A program made the position numbers and the translations under genes. The notes beneath the pieces were generated by a model. It searched no databases, was not told the origin of the DNA, and saw only the letters and a list, made by a program, of their open reading frames with translations. Shown here in pieces: positions 26,754 to 34,755 of a stretch of 49,356 nt of DNA; positions within the stretch are counted from its first letter, which is position 1; every line of letters begins with the position of its first letter. The stretch comes from an uncultured Ruminococcus sp. (GTDB lineage Bacteria; Bacillota; Clostridia; RUG12999), in NCBI GenBank assembly GCA_902784805.1, contig CACZWD010000006.1, forward strand, positions 1-49,356, in the 5' to 3' direction.

Positions 26754-27602
26754 TTAGAGTTTACCTATAAAAGACTCTATTTCTTGAATAAGCATACCCC
26801 AATCTGTATTCGTTACCGCACCGGTAGCAAGAGTAACAGCCAAATTCATCGAAAAATCACTCGCAAATTTTTTAATGCCGGCAAGAGCTTTGCTAATACG
26901 ACTCTTTTTAGGGGCTTCAGCCTTTAACTGCTCTTGAAGAACTTCCAAATCATCTTTTACGCTATCGATTTCATCAGTATCCACATCTTGAATTTTTGCC
27001 AGTGATGACAACAACTTATCTATCAACGATAGCATTTCGGTATCGTTATTATTTTGATTATACGAATTAATCACTCCACCAACTTGCTGATTAGCAGAGC
27101 CATTAACTGTATCTATTTGTTGAATGAATGTATTACCGCTCATTGTCTTCGTTTCCTCATCAAGGACAATCATATCCATTGAAAGTTGATCGTTTATAAA
27201 ATCAATTAAGGGTTTGAAAGCCATGTCAATAAAACTTTGTATATTATCATTTACCTTTCTGCTCGACCAGCAATATCTCATTGACTGTCCACGAACATTT
27301 ACTTTATCAGTATTGTTTATAAACAAAAGGTAATCATAGGTTGCTTTAATATGACAAGCTTCGTCCTTCGGTGGTTTATACTCAGCCCAGCCAGAACATC
27401 CCATATCAAAGCATTCATCAAAATTATACTCTATGCCATTGATTTTTTTTGAAATGTAATTCTGCAAAATATCATTTTCTGCGATGAAATTCACAAAACG
27501 TGAGAGATTTACATCGGCTGTATCATCTGTACTGTTTAGAAAATTACTTGATATTCTTCGGAATTCAAGGCTTAACTTTCTTAATTCAACCCTGTTTATC
27601 AT
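26754..27602 (-). CDS. Unknown protein coupled to a zinc-ribbon gene inside BREX
   Basis: A 282-aa protein I cannot assign. Residues 1-140 form an alpha/beta domain with scattered aromatics (FDECFDMGCSGWAEYKPP; RYCWSSRKVNDNIQSF). A low-complexity Asn/Gln/Gly stretch follows (QQIDTVNGSANQQVGG, about 170-190). Then come a Leu/Asp/Glu-rich helix (LIDKLLSSLAKIQDVDTDEI) and a C-terminal amphipathic to hydrophobic segment (MNLAVTLATGAVTNTDW). This layout of sensor-like domain, Asn/Gly linker and helical tail recurs in small defence-associated proteins, but that is analogy. ATG 27602 overlaps the zinc-ribbon stop (ATGA) and has GGTGG upstream; an earlier in-frame TTG is rejected. Confidence 0.6.
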   Translation of the reverse strand: MINRVELRKLSLEFRRISSNFLNSTDDTADVNLSRFVNFIAENDILQNYISKKINGIEYNFDECFDMGCSGWAEYKPPKDEACHIKATYDYLLFINNTDKVNVRGQSMRYCWSSRKVNDNIQSFIDMAFKPLIDFINDQLSMDMIVLDEETKTMSGNTFIQQIDTVNGSANQQVGGVINSYNQNNNDTEMLSLIDKLLSSLAKIQDVDTDEIDSVKDDLEVLQEQLKAEAPKKSRISKALAGIKKFASDFSMNLAVTLATGAVTNTDWGMLIQEIESFIGKL

Positions 27603-28051
27603 AAATCCACCCCACAATACGAGCAAAATATTTTAGAAGCACCTGCACAATATAGAACTTTCATTTGACGGTTACAACAACTACACTTAAACTCTGTTTC
27701 AGTTGTGTCCTTATCCTTTAAGTCTTTGGTTTCTACTTTTTTTAGAGGTTTGTATGTCATTTTGATTAACCCTTTATTCTTGTTAACTGACTTAGCCATT
27801 TTTCCAAACGCTTTATTCAATTCCTCCATAGCATAGTTATACGCCAAAGCTTGCGCTTTTTCTATTACATCAGATGAAAGAAAAGCGTTTTTTTCCTTTG
27901 TTAAGCCGCAATATGGACAAAACAAATCCTCAAACGGCTCGTCATCATTTTGATATTCACCCGCTTGTAGTTTAAATTCGGAACCACAAAATGGGCATTC
28001 AAACGTAACATAACCTTCGCTATCTCCCTGAATAGTAAATGATATTTCCAT
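27599..28051 (-). CDS. Double zinc-ribbon protein inside BREX, unknown
   Basis: A 150-aa protein with two zinc-binding modules. CPFC (about residue 19) pairs with CPYC (about 45). CSCC (about 124) pairs with CSYC near the C-terminus. Between them is a helical segment (IEKAQALAYNYAMEELNKAF). Such ribbons typically bind nucleic acid or protein partners. It lies 20 bp after brxC and is coupled by a 4-bp overlap to the next unknown gene, so the two probably act together. Neither belongs to the six standard type 1 BREX genes. Confidence 0.65.
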   Translation of the reverse strand: MEISFTIQGDSEGYVTFECPFCGSEFKLQAGEYQNDDEPFEDLFCPYCGLTKEKNAFLSSDVIEKAQALAYNYAMEELNKAFGKMAKSVNKNKGLIKMTYKPLKKVETKDLKDKDTTETEFKCSCCNRQMKVLYCAGASKIFCSYCGVDL

Positions 28052-28071
28052 GTTTATTTTGCCATCCTTTA

Positions 28072-31000
28072 TTAAAATTCTATATTTATTACTGTATCTT
28101 CTTCAATCTTGCTCAAGAGTTTTGATTTAAGATCATCAACATAACGTTCAACATCTTCCGCATTTTCGATTCTCCATGTAGTTTCGGATGTAATGCTCTT
28201 TACGCTGATTGATTTCTGCTTTTTCTGTTTTTTAGCAGGCTCCCGCGGAACATTTTCCGCTGAATCATCTTCGCTATTTTTTGCCACTTCTTCAGCCTTT
28301 TTCGCAAGAAGCGCATTCTCGGTTTCAGCGATTTCGTTTAAACAGCGAATTTTCAAGGCATCCGCTTCAACCTTGATATTTTGCATAACCGCAATGTTGT
28401 TACAATGCTCTGCTTTATCTGTAAGTTCGTTAAACTTGTCAGCAAACGCATTTGATAGCTCTTCTCTGCACTCTTCCGATCTGCTGTCAAGGTCTTCAAA
28501 TACGCGTTTTTTCGCTTCTTTAATGGCGTTTAAAATAGGCTCTTCCATCTCTGTCAAAATTGCCACATAAGCCGTGCTGAATTCATCAAGAAGTGCGGGC
28601 AATTTGAATATTTCGCTATAAGGCGATGCTTTTCTTAGTATGCTTTCAATTTCAGCAACAATACTTTCCACTTTTTTATCGGAAACAAATGTTTTACTGT
28701 CATCATAAATCTTCATCAGTTTGATCGCCTTATCGAAAATGGTAATCTGTTCACCTTCAAAGAATTTTTTGACAGGCTCATAGTCTTCGGCAAAGTCAAA
28801 ATAATCGTCCTGTTTATTACAAATTTCAGAGAAAAATTCGCCTGTATATTGCATTCCCAAAACATCAACAAGAAGTTTCTTGCCGCTTTCAATGACCGGT
28901 TTACCCGGATATTTCGGCTGAGTGCTGTAGCGTATTTCAAATTTTTCAAGCTGCATTTTAAGGTCTTTTGCGTAGCCTAAAAAGCTCTTCATTATAGCAT
29001 CATCGTCATCGCTTGACGGCGCAATATGAAATAACTCTTTTGAGACTTCACGGACAGCTTTTTTCTGTCTGTCGTTTGCTTTCTGACGAATATCAAGCAT
29101 TAGTTTTTCAAGAAACTCTTTACGAGTAATATATCGTAATATTTCATCCTCGCCTTTTGATATAAGCGTTACGGGTTCGCTGTTTACATAAAAAGCAACA
29201 TCACCGTTTTTGAACAGCTTTGCTATAAGCCACTGCACATCAATTTCAAGGAATCCATACGGTGCAGATAAAAATCTGTCCATAACGGTTTTCATAGAAG
29301 TTTTTGCATGGCGTGCCGCATTTAACGATATGTAGTCATATACATCTGTAAGGGCGAGTTTATTTATCTCTTTCTTTTCAATTTCAAGCTCGATCTGTCG
29401 GGGGTTAGACTTAAAAACATCAGCCACATTGTTTACGGGCGTATCAATATATGAAAGTTTATAATAAACTCCCGCTGCGAGTTTGCCCATTGCTTCGTTT
29501 ATACGCGAAGAGATTTCTTTTGAACTCGTCTGCAGTTTATCACCGTTTACATAGATATCTGCCGCTTTCAATGCATCTTCAAGGAAAAGAAGTGCTTGTG
29601 AATTGTGCTCACGAAGCTCTATCTTTTTATCGGCTTTTATCTGCTCATACTTGGTTACGGCATTTGTTGCGTCAAATCGGATAAATTTTTCAATTTGGAT
29701 TGCAGCGCGTATTTCGTCAAGGAAAGCTCTATCGTCCGGCAGCACAATGAGAACACAGTTGTTCTGTCCCGAAATAATGCGGGCAAGCGTTTCATCCGAG
29801 CTATCTGTTATTTCATCACTGTTCGGTGTCAGTATTTTTAACGTCAAATCATGATTTTGATTTGCCTTATATGGGCGGTCGTCAACAATTTGATTAAATG
29901 CATAAGTATATCTGCCGTTAAATGCGGGATAACGGTATTTATTTTCATCATAAATTTCCGCAAATATCATTTCAGATACTTTTGATGTGATTTCATTAAC
30001 CTCAACAGGCTGCTGCTCAACCGCACGGTTTATTTCCTGTTCTTCGTTTGTAAGGAAAACATAGGTATCGCTGCTCTTTTGCACAAGCGTTTGACGGATA
30101 AGACGCTTCAAACTTTCCTCAACTTTTGAACGAAGGTCAAGCCTGTCCTCATCAATGTTCGAAACCATAAGACTCGTAATATTATCAAGGTTTGATTTGA
30201 TTTCTTTGACATATTTGATCATGAAAAGAGTTTTTAACACTTCGATATCAAAGCAGTTTTTTTCATGATTCGGATTTAAATATTCGTTATCAAGCGCACG
30301 AACAATAACTCCCCTGTGAGAATGATCAATAAATTCTTCCAGTGGTTCATAGAACATATTAAACGGAACAAGTTTTCCCGGCTCTTCATTCATAACACGC
30401 ATTGCGGATTCTTTAAATAGCGCAAGCATGGAACGTTCGCCGTCTGCTAAATGCTTACCGGATGCGCCGAATGTACGAATTGCCGTTAAAACGCTTCCCA
30501 AAAGATTAAACTGATAGGGTATAAACGGATAGACACCGGTAAAATTTTCTCCGTCAGAATACAGTTTTTTCTCAATACCGTCATTAAAAACGATAAGATT
30601 TTTAATCACAGTTGCTTTATCGTCGTAAAGAAGTCTTAATGATTCTTTAGCGGCATCTGTCTTTTCAAGTATTCTCTTTTTTATAACCTCGTCAACATTG
30701 GCGGACGAAAGAGAAATTCGTGTATCAAAACGACCTTGAATTTTTGAGAAATCATTACCTTTTGTTTTCGTGATAGAATCTATATCCTGCTGACTTGTTA
30801 CAATCACCCATGCTTTTCCAAGACAAGCAGTCCCAAGGTCTTCTGTAACTGTTTGAAGATTAAGCATGAGCTTTGTATCTTCACCAATATACTGTCCTAT
30901 TTCATCCACCAAAAACACAACATGATGGTTGTTTCCTTTGCTATCTATATATTTCTTTACCATAGCGGCGAATCGTTCAATGCTGATAGCATAAGGTTCC

Positions 31001-31695
31001 GTTGCTTTTTCACACCAATTTCTACCCGCATCTTCACTCATAAATCCGATTTCGGAAAGAGCAGCCACAATGTCATCCTGTATAAAATCTATTGCATATC
31101 TTTCGTCGATCCATGCATTTCCATTAATCTCTTTAAAGGCATTTTTAAATTCTTCGTATTTCCCTTTTTCTGATAAGGTTCTCTCAAGATCTGCAACATA
31201 AGGGTATGCACCACAAAAGCCCTGCATTTCATTAAATACTTTCAGAAACACAGAAACTATTGCATCCTTGCTTTGCTTTCCGGCGCTTTCGCTTTTGGAA
31301 TCAACATTGAAAAGAACGACATCAGTTGAGGTGTTCGCAGCAAGTTCCATATCTGCAAGAACCATATTGTCTGATATTTTTTTATCTTTCTTGAAGTAAT
31401 CTATGGCACGAAGCCCGTCAATTTCTTTGTTTTCAAGAAGATAGGATAAAATTTTCAAAAAATGAGATTTACCGCTTCCAAAGAAGCCAGATATCCAAAC
31501 TCCCATTTTATCGGTATTGCCGAGGATTCCTTTTTTATAGCTCGTAAAGAAATTTGCAAAGTGCTTTTGCAATTCACGTGTTACAACATATTCCTCGAGT
31601 TCTTGCTTAATATTCTCATCTTCGTCTTGTCCGACTTTTATAACCCCTTTTATTTCTCTGTCTATGGGTTTAGCGAATATATCTTTTATCATCAT
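28072..31695 (-). CDS. brxC: BREX ATPase BrxC
   Basis: BrxC is the large P-loop ATPase of type 1 BREX (PglY-related), needed for methylation and defence. The 1207-aa protein opens IKDIFAKPIDREIKGVIKVGQ, the typical BrxC start, then VWISGFFGSGKSHFLKILS with Walker A GFFGSGKS (about residue 73). VVFLVDEIGQYIG is the Walker B region. A long helical C-terminal half ends in a Lys/Glu linker and a small domain (TTWRIENAEDVERYVDDL). ATG 31695 follows AGGGGG by 8 nt; an upstream TTG at 31713 overlaps brxB and is less likely. Confidence 0.93.
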   Translation of the reverse strand: MMIKDIFAKPIDREIKGVIKVGQDEDENIKQELEEYVVTRELQKHFANFFTSYKKGILGNTDKMGVWISGFFGSGKSHFLKILSYLLENKEIDGLRAIDYFKKDKKISDNMVLADMELAANTSTDVVLFNVDSKSESAGKQSKDAIVSVFLKVFNEMQGFCGAYPYVADLERTLSEKGKYEEFKNAFKEINGNAWIDERYAIDFIQDDIVAALSEIGFMSEDAGRNWCEKATEPYAISIERFAAMVKKYIDSKGNNHHVVFLVDEIGQYIGEDTKLMLNLQTVTEDLGTACLGKAWVIVTSQQDIDSITKTKGNDFSKIQGRFDTRISLSSANVDEVIKKRILEKTDAAKESLRLLYDDKATVIKNLIVFNDGIEKKLYSDGENFTGVYPFIPYQFNLLGSVLTAIRTFGASGKHLADGERSMLALFKESAMRVMNEEPGKLVPFNMFYEPLEEFIDHSHRGVIVRALDNEYLNPNHEKNCFDIEVLKTLFMIKYVKEIKSNLDNITSLMVSNIDEDRLDLRSKVEESLKRLIRQTLVQKSSDTYVFLTNEEQEINRAVEQQPVEVNEITSKVSEMIFAEIYDENKYRYPAFNGRYTYAFNQIVDDRPYKANQNHDLTLKILTPNSDEITDSSDETLARIISGQNNCVLIVLPDDRAFLDEIRAAIQIEKFIRFDATNAVTKYEQIKADKKIELREHNSQALLFLEDALKAADIYVNGDKLQTSSKEISSRINEAMGKLAAGVYYKLSYIDTPVNNVADVFKSNPRQIELEIEKKEINKLALTDVYDYISLNAARHAKTSMKTVMDRFLSAPYGFLEIDVQWLIAKLFKNGDVAFYVNSEPVTLISKGEDEILRYITRKEFLEKLMLDIRQKANDRQKKAVREVSKELFHIAPSSDDDDAIMKSFLGYAKDLKMQLEKFEIRYSTQPKYPGKPVIESGKKLLVDVLGMQYTGEFFSEICNKQDDYFDFAEDYEPVKKFFEGEQITIFDKAIKLMKIYDDSKTFVSDKKVESIVAEIESILRKASPYSEIFKLPALLDEFSTAYVAILTEMEEPILNAIKEAKKRVFEDLDSRSEECREELSNAFADKFNELTDKAEHCNNIAVMQNIKVEADALKIRCLNEIAETENALLAKKAEEVAKNSEDDSAENVPREPAKKQKKQKSISVKSITSETTWRIENAEDVERYVDDLKSKLLSKIEEDTVINIEF

Positions 31696-31709
31696 TTTTT
31701 GTTTCCCCC

Positions 31710-32288
31710 TCAACCTACCAATTTAAACGCCCGATAATAATTATCATCTTTTATTTCACCGAACAGGACTAATTCCTGACCGTCGTACTTGCCCGGATAG
31801 AACATAACAATAGGAACACTATCAATAACCTGATGCAAATTATTGAGCACTGTATGGGAGCGGATTATAGGATAGCATTTTCCAATTCCTGTTATGAATA
31901 CGATAGCGTTTTTTTGGATGCGTTTTCTTATATATTCAACCACGAGACCATCTGTTGCATTGATACGCAACAGGTTTGCAACCGCCGTGCTTATTTTCTG
32001 AAATCCTTTTTTCTTTTCCAATTCAAAACACTTTTCAAGATAACCTTTGCTCTTTAGTATTTCTATCATAATATCATACAAATCAAAAACTACGATTTTG
32101 TATTCACTTTTTGAGCCTTCGTTTTTATGCTGTAAATACTCAATTCGTTCTCTTACTTTAAGCTCGTCGCAAGGTTCATAATCAAAAATGTAATAACCCA
32201 CCTCATTTCCGAGACCTTTGTTTTCTCTGAAAGAAGGCTTTTCAAAAATCAGTTCCGCTTTATCAAAACGTTCATTTAAATCTGCCAT
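31710..32288 (-). CDS. brxB: BREX protein BrxB (DUF1788)
   Basis: A 192-aa core BREX protein of the DUF1788 family, of unknown biochemical activity. Conserved features are GYYIFDYEPCDELKVRERI, IVVFDLYDIMIEILKSKG, FITGIGKCYPIIRSHTVLN and VPIVMFYPGKYDGQELVLF. The start lies one base after the brxA stop (TGAaATG), a coupled arrangement. BrxC follows 14 bp downstream. Confidence 0.92.
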   Translation of the reverse strand: MADLNERFDKAELIFEKPSFRENKGLGNEVGYYIFDYEPCDELKVRERIEYLQHKNEGSKSEYKIVVFDLYDIMIEILKSKGYLEKCFELEKKKGFQKISTAVANLLRINATDGLVVEYIRKRIQKNAIVFITGIGKCYPIIRSHTVLNNLHQVIDSVPIVMFYPGKYDGQELVLFGEIKDDNYYRAFKLVG

Positions 32289-32289
32289 T

Positions 32290-32889
32290 TCAATATACCC
32301 CCGCGATTGCTTTTGTTATTGCTATTTCGCCGTTTGCCTCTAAATATCGCTCAAGAGCAATATCCAATATAGGCGGCGTTATTTTTCTTTTCCTGCCATC
32401 GGCTGTCAGCATCCCACATTCAGTAAGAAAGTTATAATAGCAAGAAAGAACCCGTTTTTTTGTTGCATCTTTCCAGCTTGCGACATCTTCGCTTTGCATC
32501 TCCTTTGTGTGCATAAAGGTTTTTCCATCAGCGGCTTCCAGAAATTCCGCACCGATCATTTTTTTCTCTCTGTACACCTCATATATAAATTCAAAAAATA
32601 ATCTGTCCTGCCTTAAAATACAAATTAAGTTTATCAGTTTTTGCGTTTGCAAATCAGACGAAAAAAACAATTTTTTAAGGGTTCCATCCATCTGTGAATA
32701 GCGGTTCATCAAATATCCGCAAACTCTCCCTGTTCTGTATGCATTGGGCAAACCGAAGGCATTATTATTAATTATTTCATTTTTTATTTCGTTATTGTCT
32801 TTTCCGTCTACCGATAGCTTCAGTATTTTTTTAAATTCAACAAACCAAAATGACTGTGACATTATACCGGCAGAATATATTTCCGTCAT
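32290..32889 (-). CDS. brxA: BREX protein BrxA (DUF1819)
   Basis: A 199-aa core BREX protein of the DUF1819 family. Relatives are small helical DNA-binding proteins. Visible conserved segments are YSAGIMSQSFWFVEFKKIL, NAYRTGRVCGYLMNRYSQM and SCYYNFLTECGMLTADGRKR. The GAGGAG ribosome site is 9 nt before the ATG. It is the first core gene of the operon, 57 bp after the XRE gene. Confidence 0.92.
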   Translation of the reverse strand: MTEIYSAGIMSQSFWFVEFKKILKLSVDGKDNNEIKNEIINNNAFGLPNAYRTGRVCGYLMNRYSQMDGTLKKLFFSSDLQTQKLINLICILRQDRLFFEFIYEVYREKKMIGAEFLEAADGKTFMHTKEMQSEDVASWKDATKKRVLSCYYNFLTECGMLTADGRKRKITPPILDIALERYLEANGEIAITKAIAGVY

Positions 32890-32946
32890 TTCAAAACGCT
32901 CCTCATTTTATATCATAACTCAATCAAAGTCCCATTTCCCGTACAG

Positions 32947-33252
32947 TTATTGTTTTCCATTCTCGTTTTCAAGCAATAAGAACTTTTCAAGCCTTTCATC
33001 CATAATACCAAGTGCATTAAAGATAGGTGCTGTTTCTTCATTATTTAGGAAAAACATCATAGAAGCGATAAAAGTAATCCATGACATTTCTTTGCTACCC
33101 GTCTCTATTCTCGCAAGCATACTTCTTGAAATTCCTATTCTTTCAGAAAGGGCTGCCTGTGTTAAATTGAGTTTTGCGCGGAGAACATTCAAATTTGAAG
33201 CAAGTTTTTTACAGTATTCTTTTTTTTCATCTAAACTCAAAATTTGATCCAT
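32947..33252 (-). CDS. XRE regulator heading the BREX operon
   Basis: A 101-aa protein. The Cro/CI HTH is at about residues 20-80 (LRAKLNLTQAALSERIGIS; SMLARIETGSKEMSWITF). A C-terminal helix (FNALGIMDERLEKFLLLENE) follows. The ATG at 33252 is preferred over ATG 33261, since AAAGG is 10 nt from the former and only 1 nt from the latter. The gene lies directly behind the BREX promoter, whose -10 sits in a perfect palindrome, so autoregulation is likely. Described BREX regulators (BrxR) are WYL-type, so this small XRE type is a different solution. Confidence 0.8.
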   Translation of the reverse strand: MDQILSLDEKKEYCKKLASNLNVLRAKLNLTQAALSERIGISRSMLARIETGSKEMSWITFIASMMFFLNNEETAPIFNALGIMDERLEKFLLLENENGKQ

Positions 33253-33281
33253 TTTCACCATACCTTTAATTTCATATAAAA

Positions 33282-33320
33282 ATACTATTATAGTATATCA
33301 CTTCACCACGCAAAAGTCAA
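33282..33320 (-). promoter_or_regulatory. BREX operon promoter with embedded palindromic operator
   Basis: On the minus strand, TTGACT (33315-33320), 17-bp spacer, TATACT (33292-33297). The perfect inverted repeat ATACTAT-T-ATAGTAT (33282-33296) covers the -10. The half-site ATACTAT is the same word found in the three repeats controlling the XRE locus at 10.1 kb. Confidence 0.75.
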
Positions 33321-33424
33321 TATATTTGGTACATTTTGTGCTTTGAGGAAACATTTCTTCTGCAACAACGCTAATGGGTGAAAAATACAATTAGCAAGCA
33401 ATGCTTTTATGACCTAAAAGCAAA

Positions 33425-33463
33425 AAAATGAGAAATTTCGTTTTACACGATTTTTCTCATTTT
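33425..33463. terminator. Symmetric hairpin between the BREX promoter and the hairpin array
   Basis: AAAATGAGAAA (33425-33435) pairs with TTTCTCATTTT (33453-33463). An inner TCGT/ACGA pairs over a 5-nt loop (TTTAC). A- and T-rich flanks on both sides allow termination either way. It may insulate the divergent BREX promoter. A second perfect hairpin, CAAAGAT/ATCTTTG, lies at 33498-33514. Confidence 0.5.
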
Positions 33464-33511
33464 TACTTGTTGATGCTATCACCCCAAGCCCTAAAAACAA
33501 AGATTTCATCT

Positions 33512-33541
33512 TTGAGCTACGCCCCTTGCGGTGCTTATAAT
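33512..33541 (+). promoter_or_regulatory. Promoter for the hairpin-array RNA
   Basis: TTGAGC (33512-33517), 18-bp spacer, TATAAT (33536-33541). The -10 is perfect and the -35 matches 4 of 6. Transcription would begin about 15 nt before the first hairpin. Confidence 0.5.
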
Positions 33542-33547
33542 ATAAAA

Positions 33548-33778
33548 GTTTACAAGACAGAAATTAACTTTCCGACAAAATGTCGGAAAGAGTCGGAAAG
33601 TTAAAAATAACATTAACAGAATATGGCACAATCAACTTTCCGCCAAATTGGCGGAAAGTGAAAAAAATCATATAACAGAATTCTAAAATCAACTTTGTGC
33701 CATCGTGGCACAAAGTTGAAAATCGCATAAGATACGGCTTTTGTAACTTCAGACCAACTTGGTCCGAAGTTGTTTTTT
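33548..33778 (+). ncRNA. Candidate noncoding RNA: array of four related hairpins
   Basis: Four hairpins occur 55-70 nt apart. H1: TAACTTTCCGAC (33565-33576), which can pair with 33582-33590 (9 bp) or with 33592-33603 (12 bp). H2: ACTTTCCGCC/GGCGGAAAGT (33635-33659). H3: CAACTTTGTGCC/GGCACAAAGTTG (33690-33718). H4: AACTTCAGACC/GGTCCGAAGTT (33745-33771). Loops are five nt of form A...T (AAAAT, AAATT, ATCGT, AACTT). Arms start AACTT and end AAGTT, while inner bases change in matched pairs. Linkers share TAACAGAAT. H4 is followed by GTTTTTTAT, an intrinsic terminator. No ORF is present. Start and strand are inferred. Confidence 0.55.
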
Positions 33779-33782
33779 ATAT

Positions 33783-34133
33783 TTAAGAGAAGATTATTTC
33801 ATCAAATATTATTTCCTCCGCCTGTGTTTTACAAGCGTTAGCAAGTCCAACCCATTTTAGCTGATCTTTTTGCTTCAGTTCTTCCGTTACGCCTGCGGAT
33901 TTCATTAAATCAGGCAAAATGCTTTCGAGCCTTTCTCTTGCAATTTTGTCAATTTCGTTTAGGTGCGGGACTAATTCTGTATGAAGTATCAGCCTGTTCC
34001 AAAGTCCCGTTTTATGATTTTTTAAATAATCCTCTCGCATCATTCCATATTTTCCATATGTCCGTTCTGTTTCGGGATAATACAAATTTGGTAAATAGTA
34101 ATCTCCGACTTTTCTGTAAGTTATCTTTTTCAT
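33783..34133 (-). CDS. tnpV: Transposon protein TnpV
   Basis: A 116-aa protein of the TnpV family encoded by Tn4451-type mobilisable elements, function unknown. It shows the family pattern ITYRKVGDYYLPNLYYPE, YGKYGMMREDYLKNHK, EIDKIARERLESILPDLMK, SAGVTEELK and ACKTQAEEIIFDEII. The GAAAGG ribosome site is 7-8 nt from the ATG. It faces the hairpin-array RNA, whose terminator lies immediately beyond its stop. Confidence 0.88.
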   Translation of the reverse strand: MKKITYRKVGDYYLPNLYYPETERTYGKYGMMREDYLKNHKTGLWNRLILHTELVPHLNEIDKIARERLESILPDLMKSAGVTEELKQKDQLKWVGLANACKTQAEEIIFDEIIFS

Positions 34134-34394
34134 AAAGTGCTCAACCTTTCATATTTTGATGATTCCATTCTAAATATAATTTCAAAAATCCGCAATGATG
34201 TCAAATTAAAAAAGCTCCACTTAGGAGCGTAGATCGCAGAAACAATTTCTGCGTTTTCAGGGTTTGGGGCGGTAGCCTCAACAAGCAAAACGGGTAATTC
34301 AAGGGAGTTAGAAATTGCCCGCTTTCTGCAAATGTATATACGTTTGCATCGCTTGCCGCAGATTGTCTGAATACATTTTTAAAATATGGGGTTG
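34134..34394. other. Noncoding part of the transposon-type end
   Basis: No gene is seen here. The stretch contains small hairpins (GCAGAAacaatTTCTGC near 34236-34252) and a segment around 34260-34375 of the kind that recurs near gut mobile elements as I recall it. It may include a promoter for tnpV, but none is convincing. Confidence 0.3.
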
Positions 34395-34645
34395 CAAAAC
34401 CCCTGTTTTTTCGCATAAAGTGAAGGAATTATTCTAAAAGTTTTTTGATATACCCCCTCAAAAGCCTTTTTCTATTCCATATAGTGAAAGGCACTTTCTT
34501 GTTAAATAAAAACAAATTGTAAACTTTCTCAGAAAACACCCCGTCAAAACGCTTGATTTTTCACATAAGGTGAGAGGCGTTTAAAAAATCAAATATTTTT
34601 TCTTCAAATGGGTTCCAAAACGCCATTTTCTATTCCATATAGTGA
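34395..34645 (+). repeat. Four degenerate 64-86-bp direct repeats before the recombinase
   Basis: Units start at 34395, 34459, 34545 and 34616 with CAAAACNCC or similar, continue with a T-rich run, then CATATAGTGAAGGG or a variant (CATAAAGTGAAGG, CATATAGTGAAAGG, CATAAGGTGAGAGG). Units 2 and 4 share TCTATTCCATATAGTGAA. In units 2 and 3 the outer bases are complementary (GCCTTT/AAAGGC; AACGC/GCGTT), so the repeats may be hairpins or recombinase-binding sites. Confidence 0.5.
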
Positions 34646-34717
34646 AGGGTGATTTTTGACATCCTTGCAAATATAGTTCTTTGTGCTAAATTTAAAGTGA
34701 AGTCATATGTTTTTGCG

Positions 34718-34751
34718 GCTGACCTTGTTACATAAATCAAAGGAGGTCAGC
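34718..34751 (+). promoter_or_regulatory. Hairpin covering the recombinase-operon ribosome site
   Basis: GCTGACCT (34718-34725) pairs with AGGTCAGC (34744-34751). The right arm includes half of the AAAGGAGG ribosome site (34740-34746) of the following small ORF, so folding would restrict its translation. Confidence 0.45.
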
Positions 34752-34755
34752 AGAT

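Noticed and set aside
33559..33778. Integron attC sites
   Set aside because: The hairpins have AAC/GTT ends, but the required RYYYAAC and GTTRRRY boxes and the paired spacer layout are absent, and no integron integrase or cassettes are present.
33559..33778. Type III toxin-antitoxin RNA repeats
   Set aside because: A tandem-repeat RNA with a terminator resembles the antitoxin, but the next gene is tnpV on the opposite strand, and no ToxN-like gene lies downstream in the same direction.
33559..34645. CRISPR array
   Set aside because: Repeats are degenerate, irregularly spaced and too few, there are no uniform spacers, and no cas genes are in the window.
34656..34692. Strong promoter for the recombinase operon
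   Set aside because: TTGACA at 34656-34661 has no -10 at workable spacing; TTGCAA/TAAATT nearby is too weak to call.
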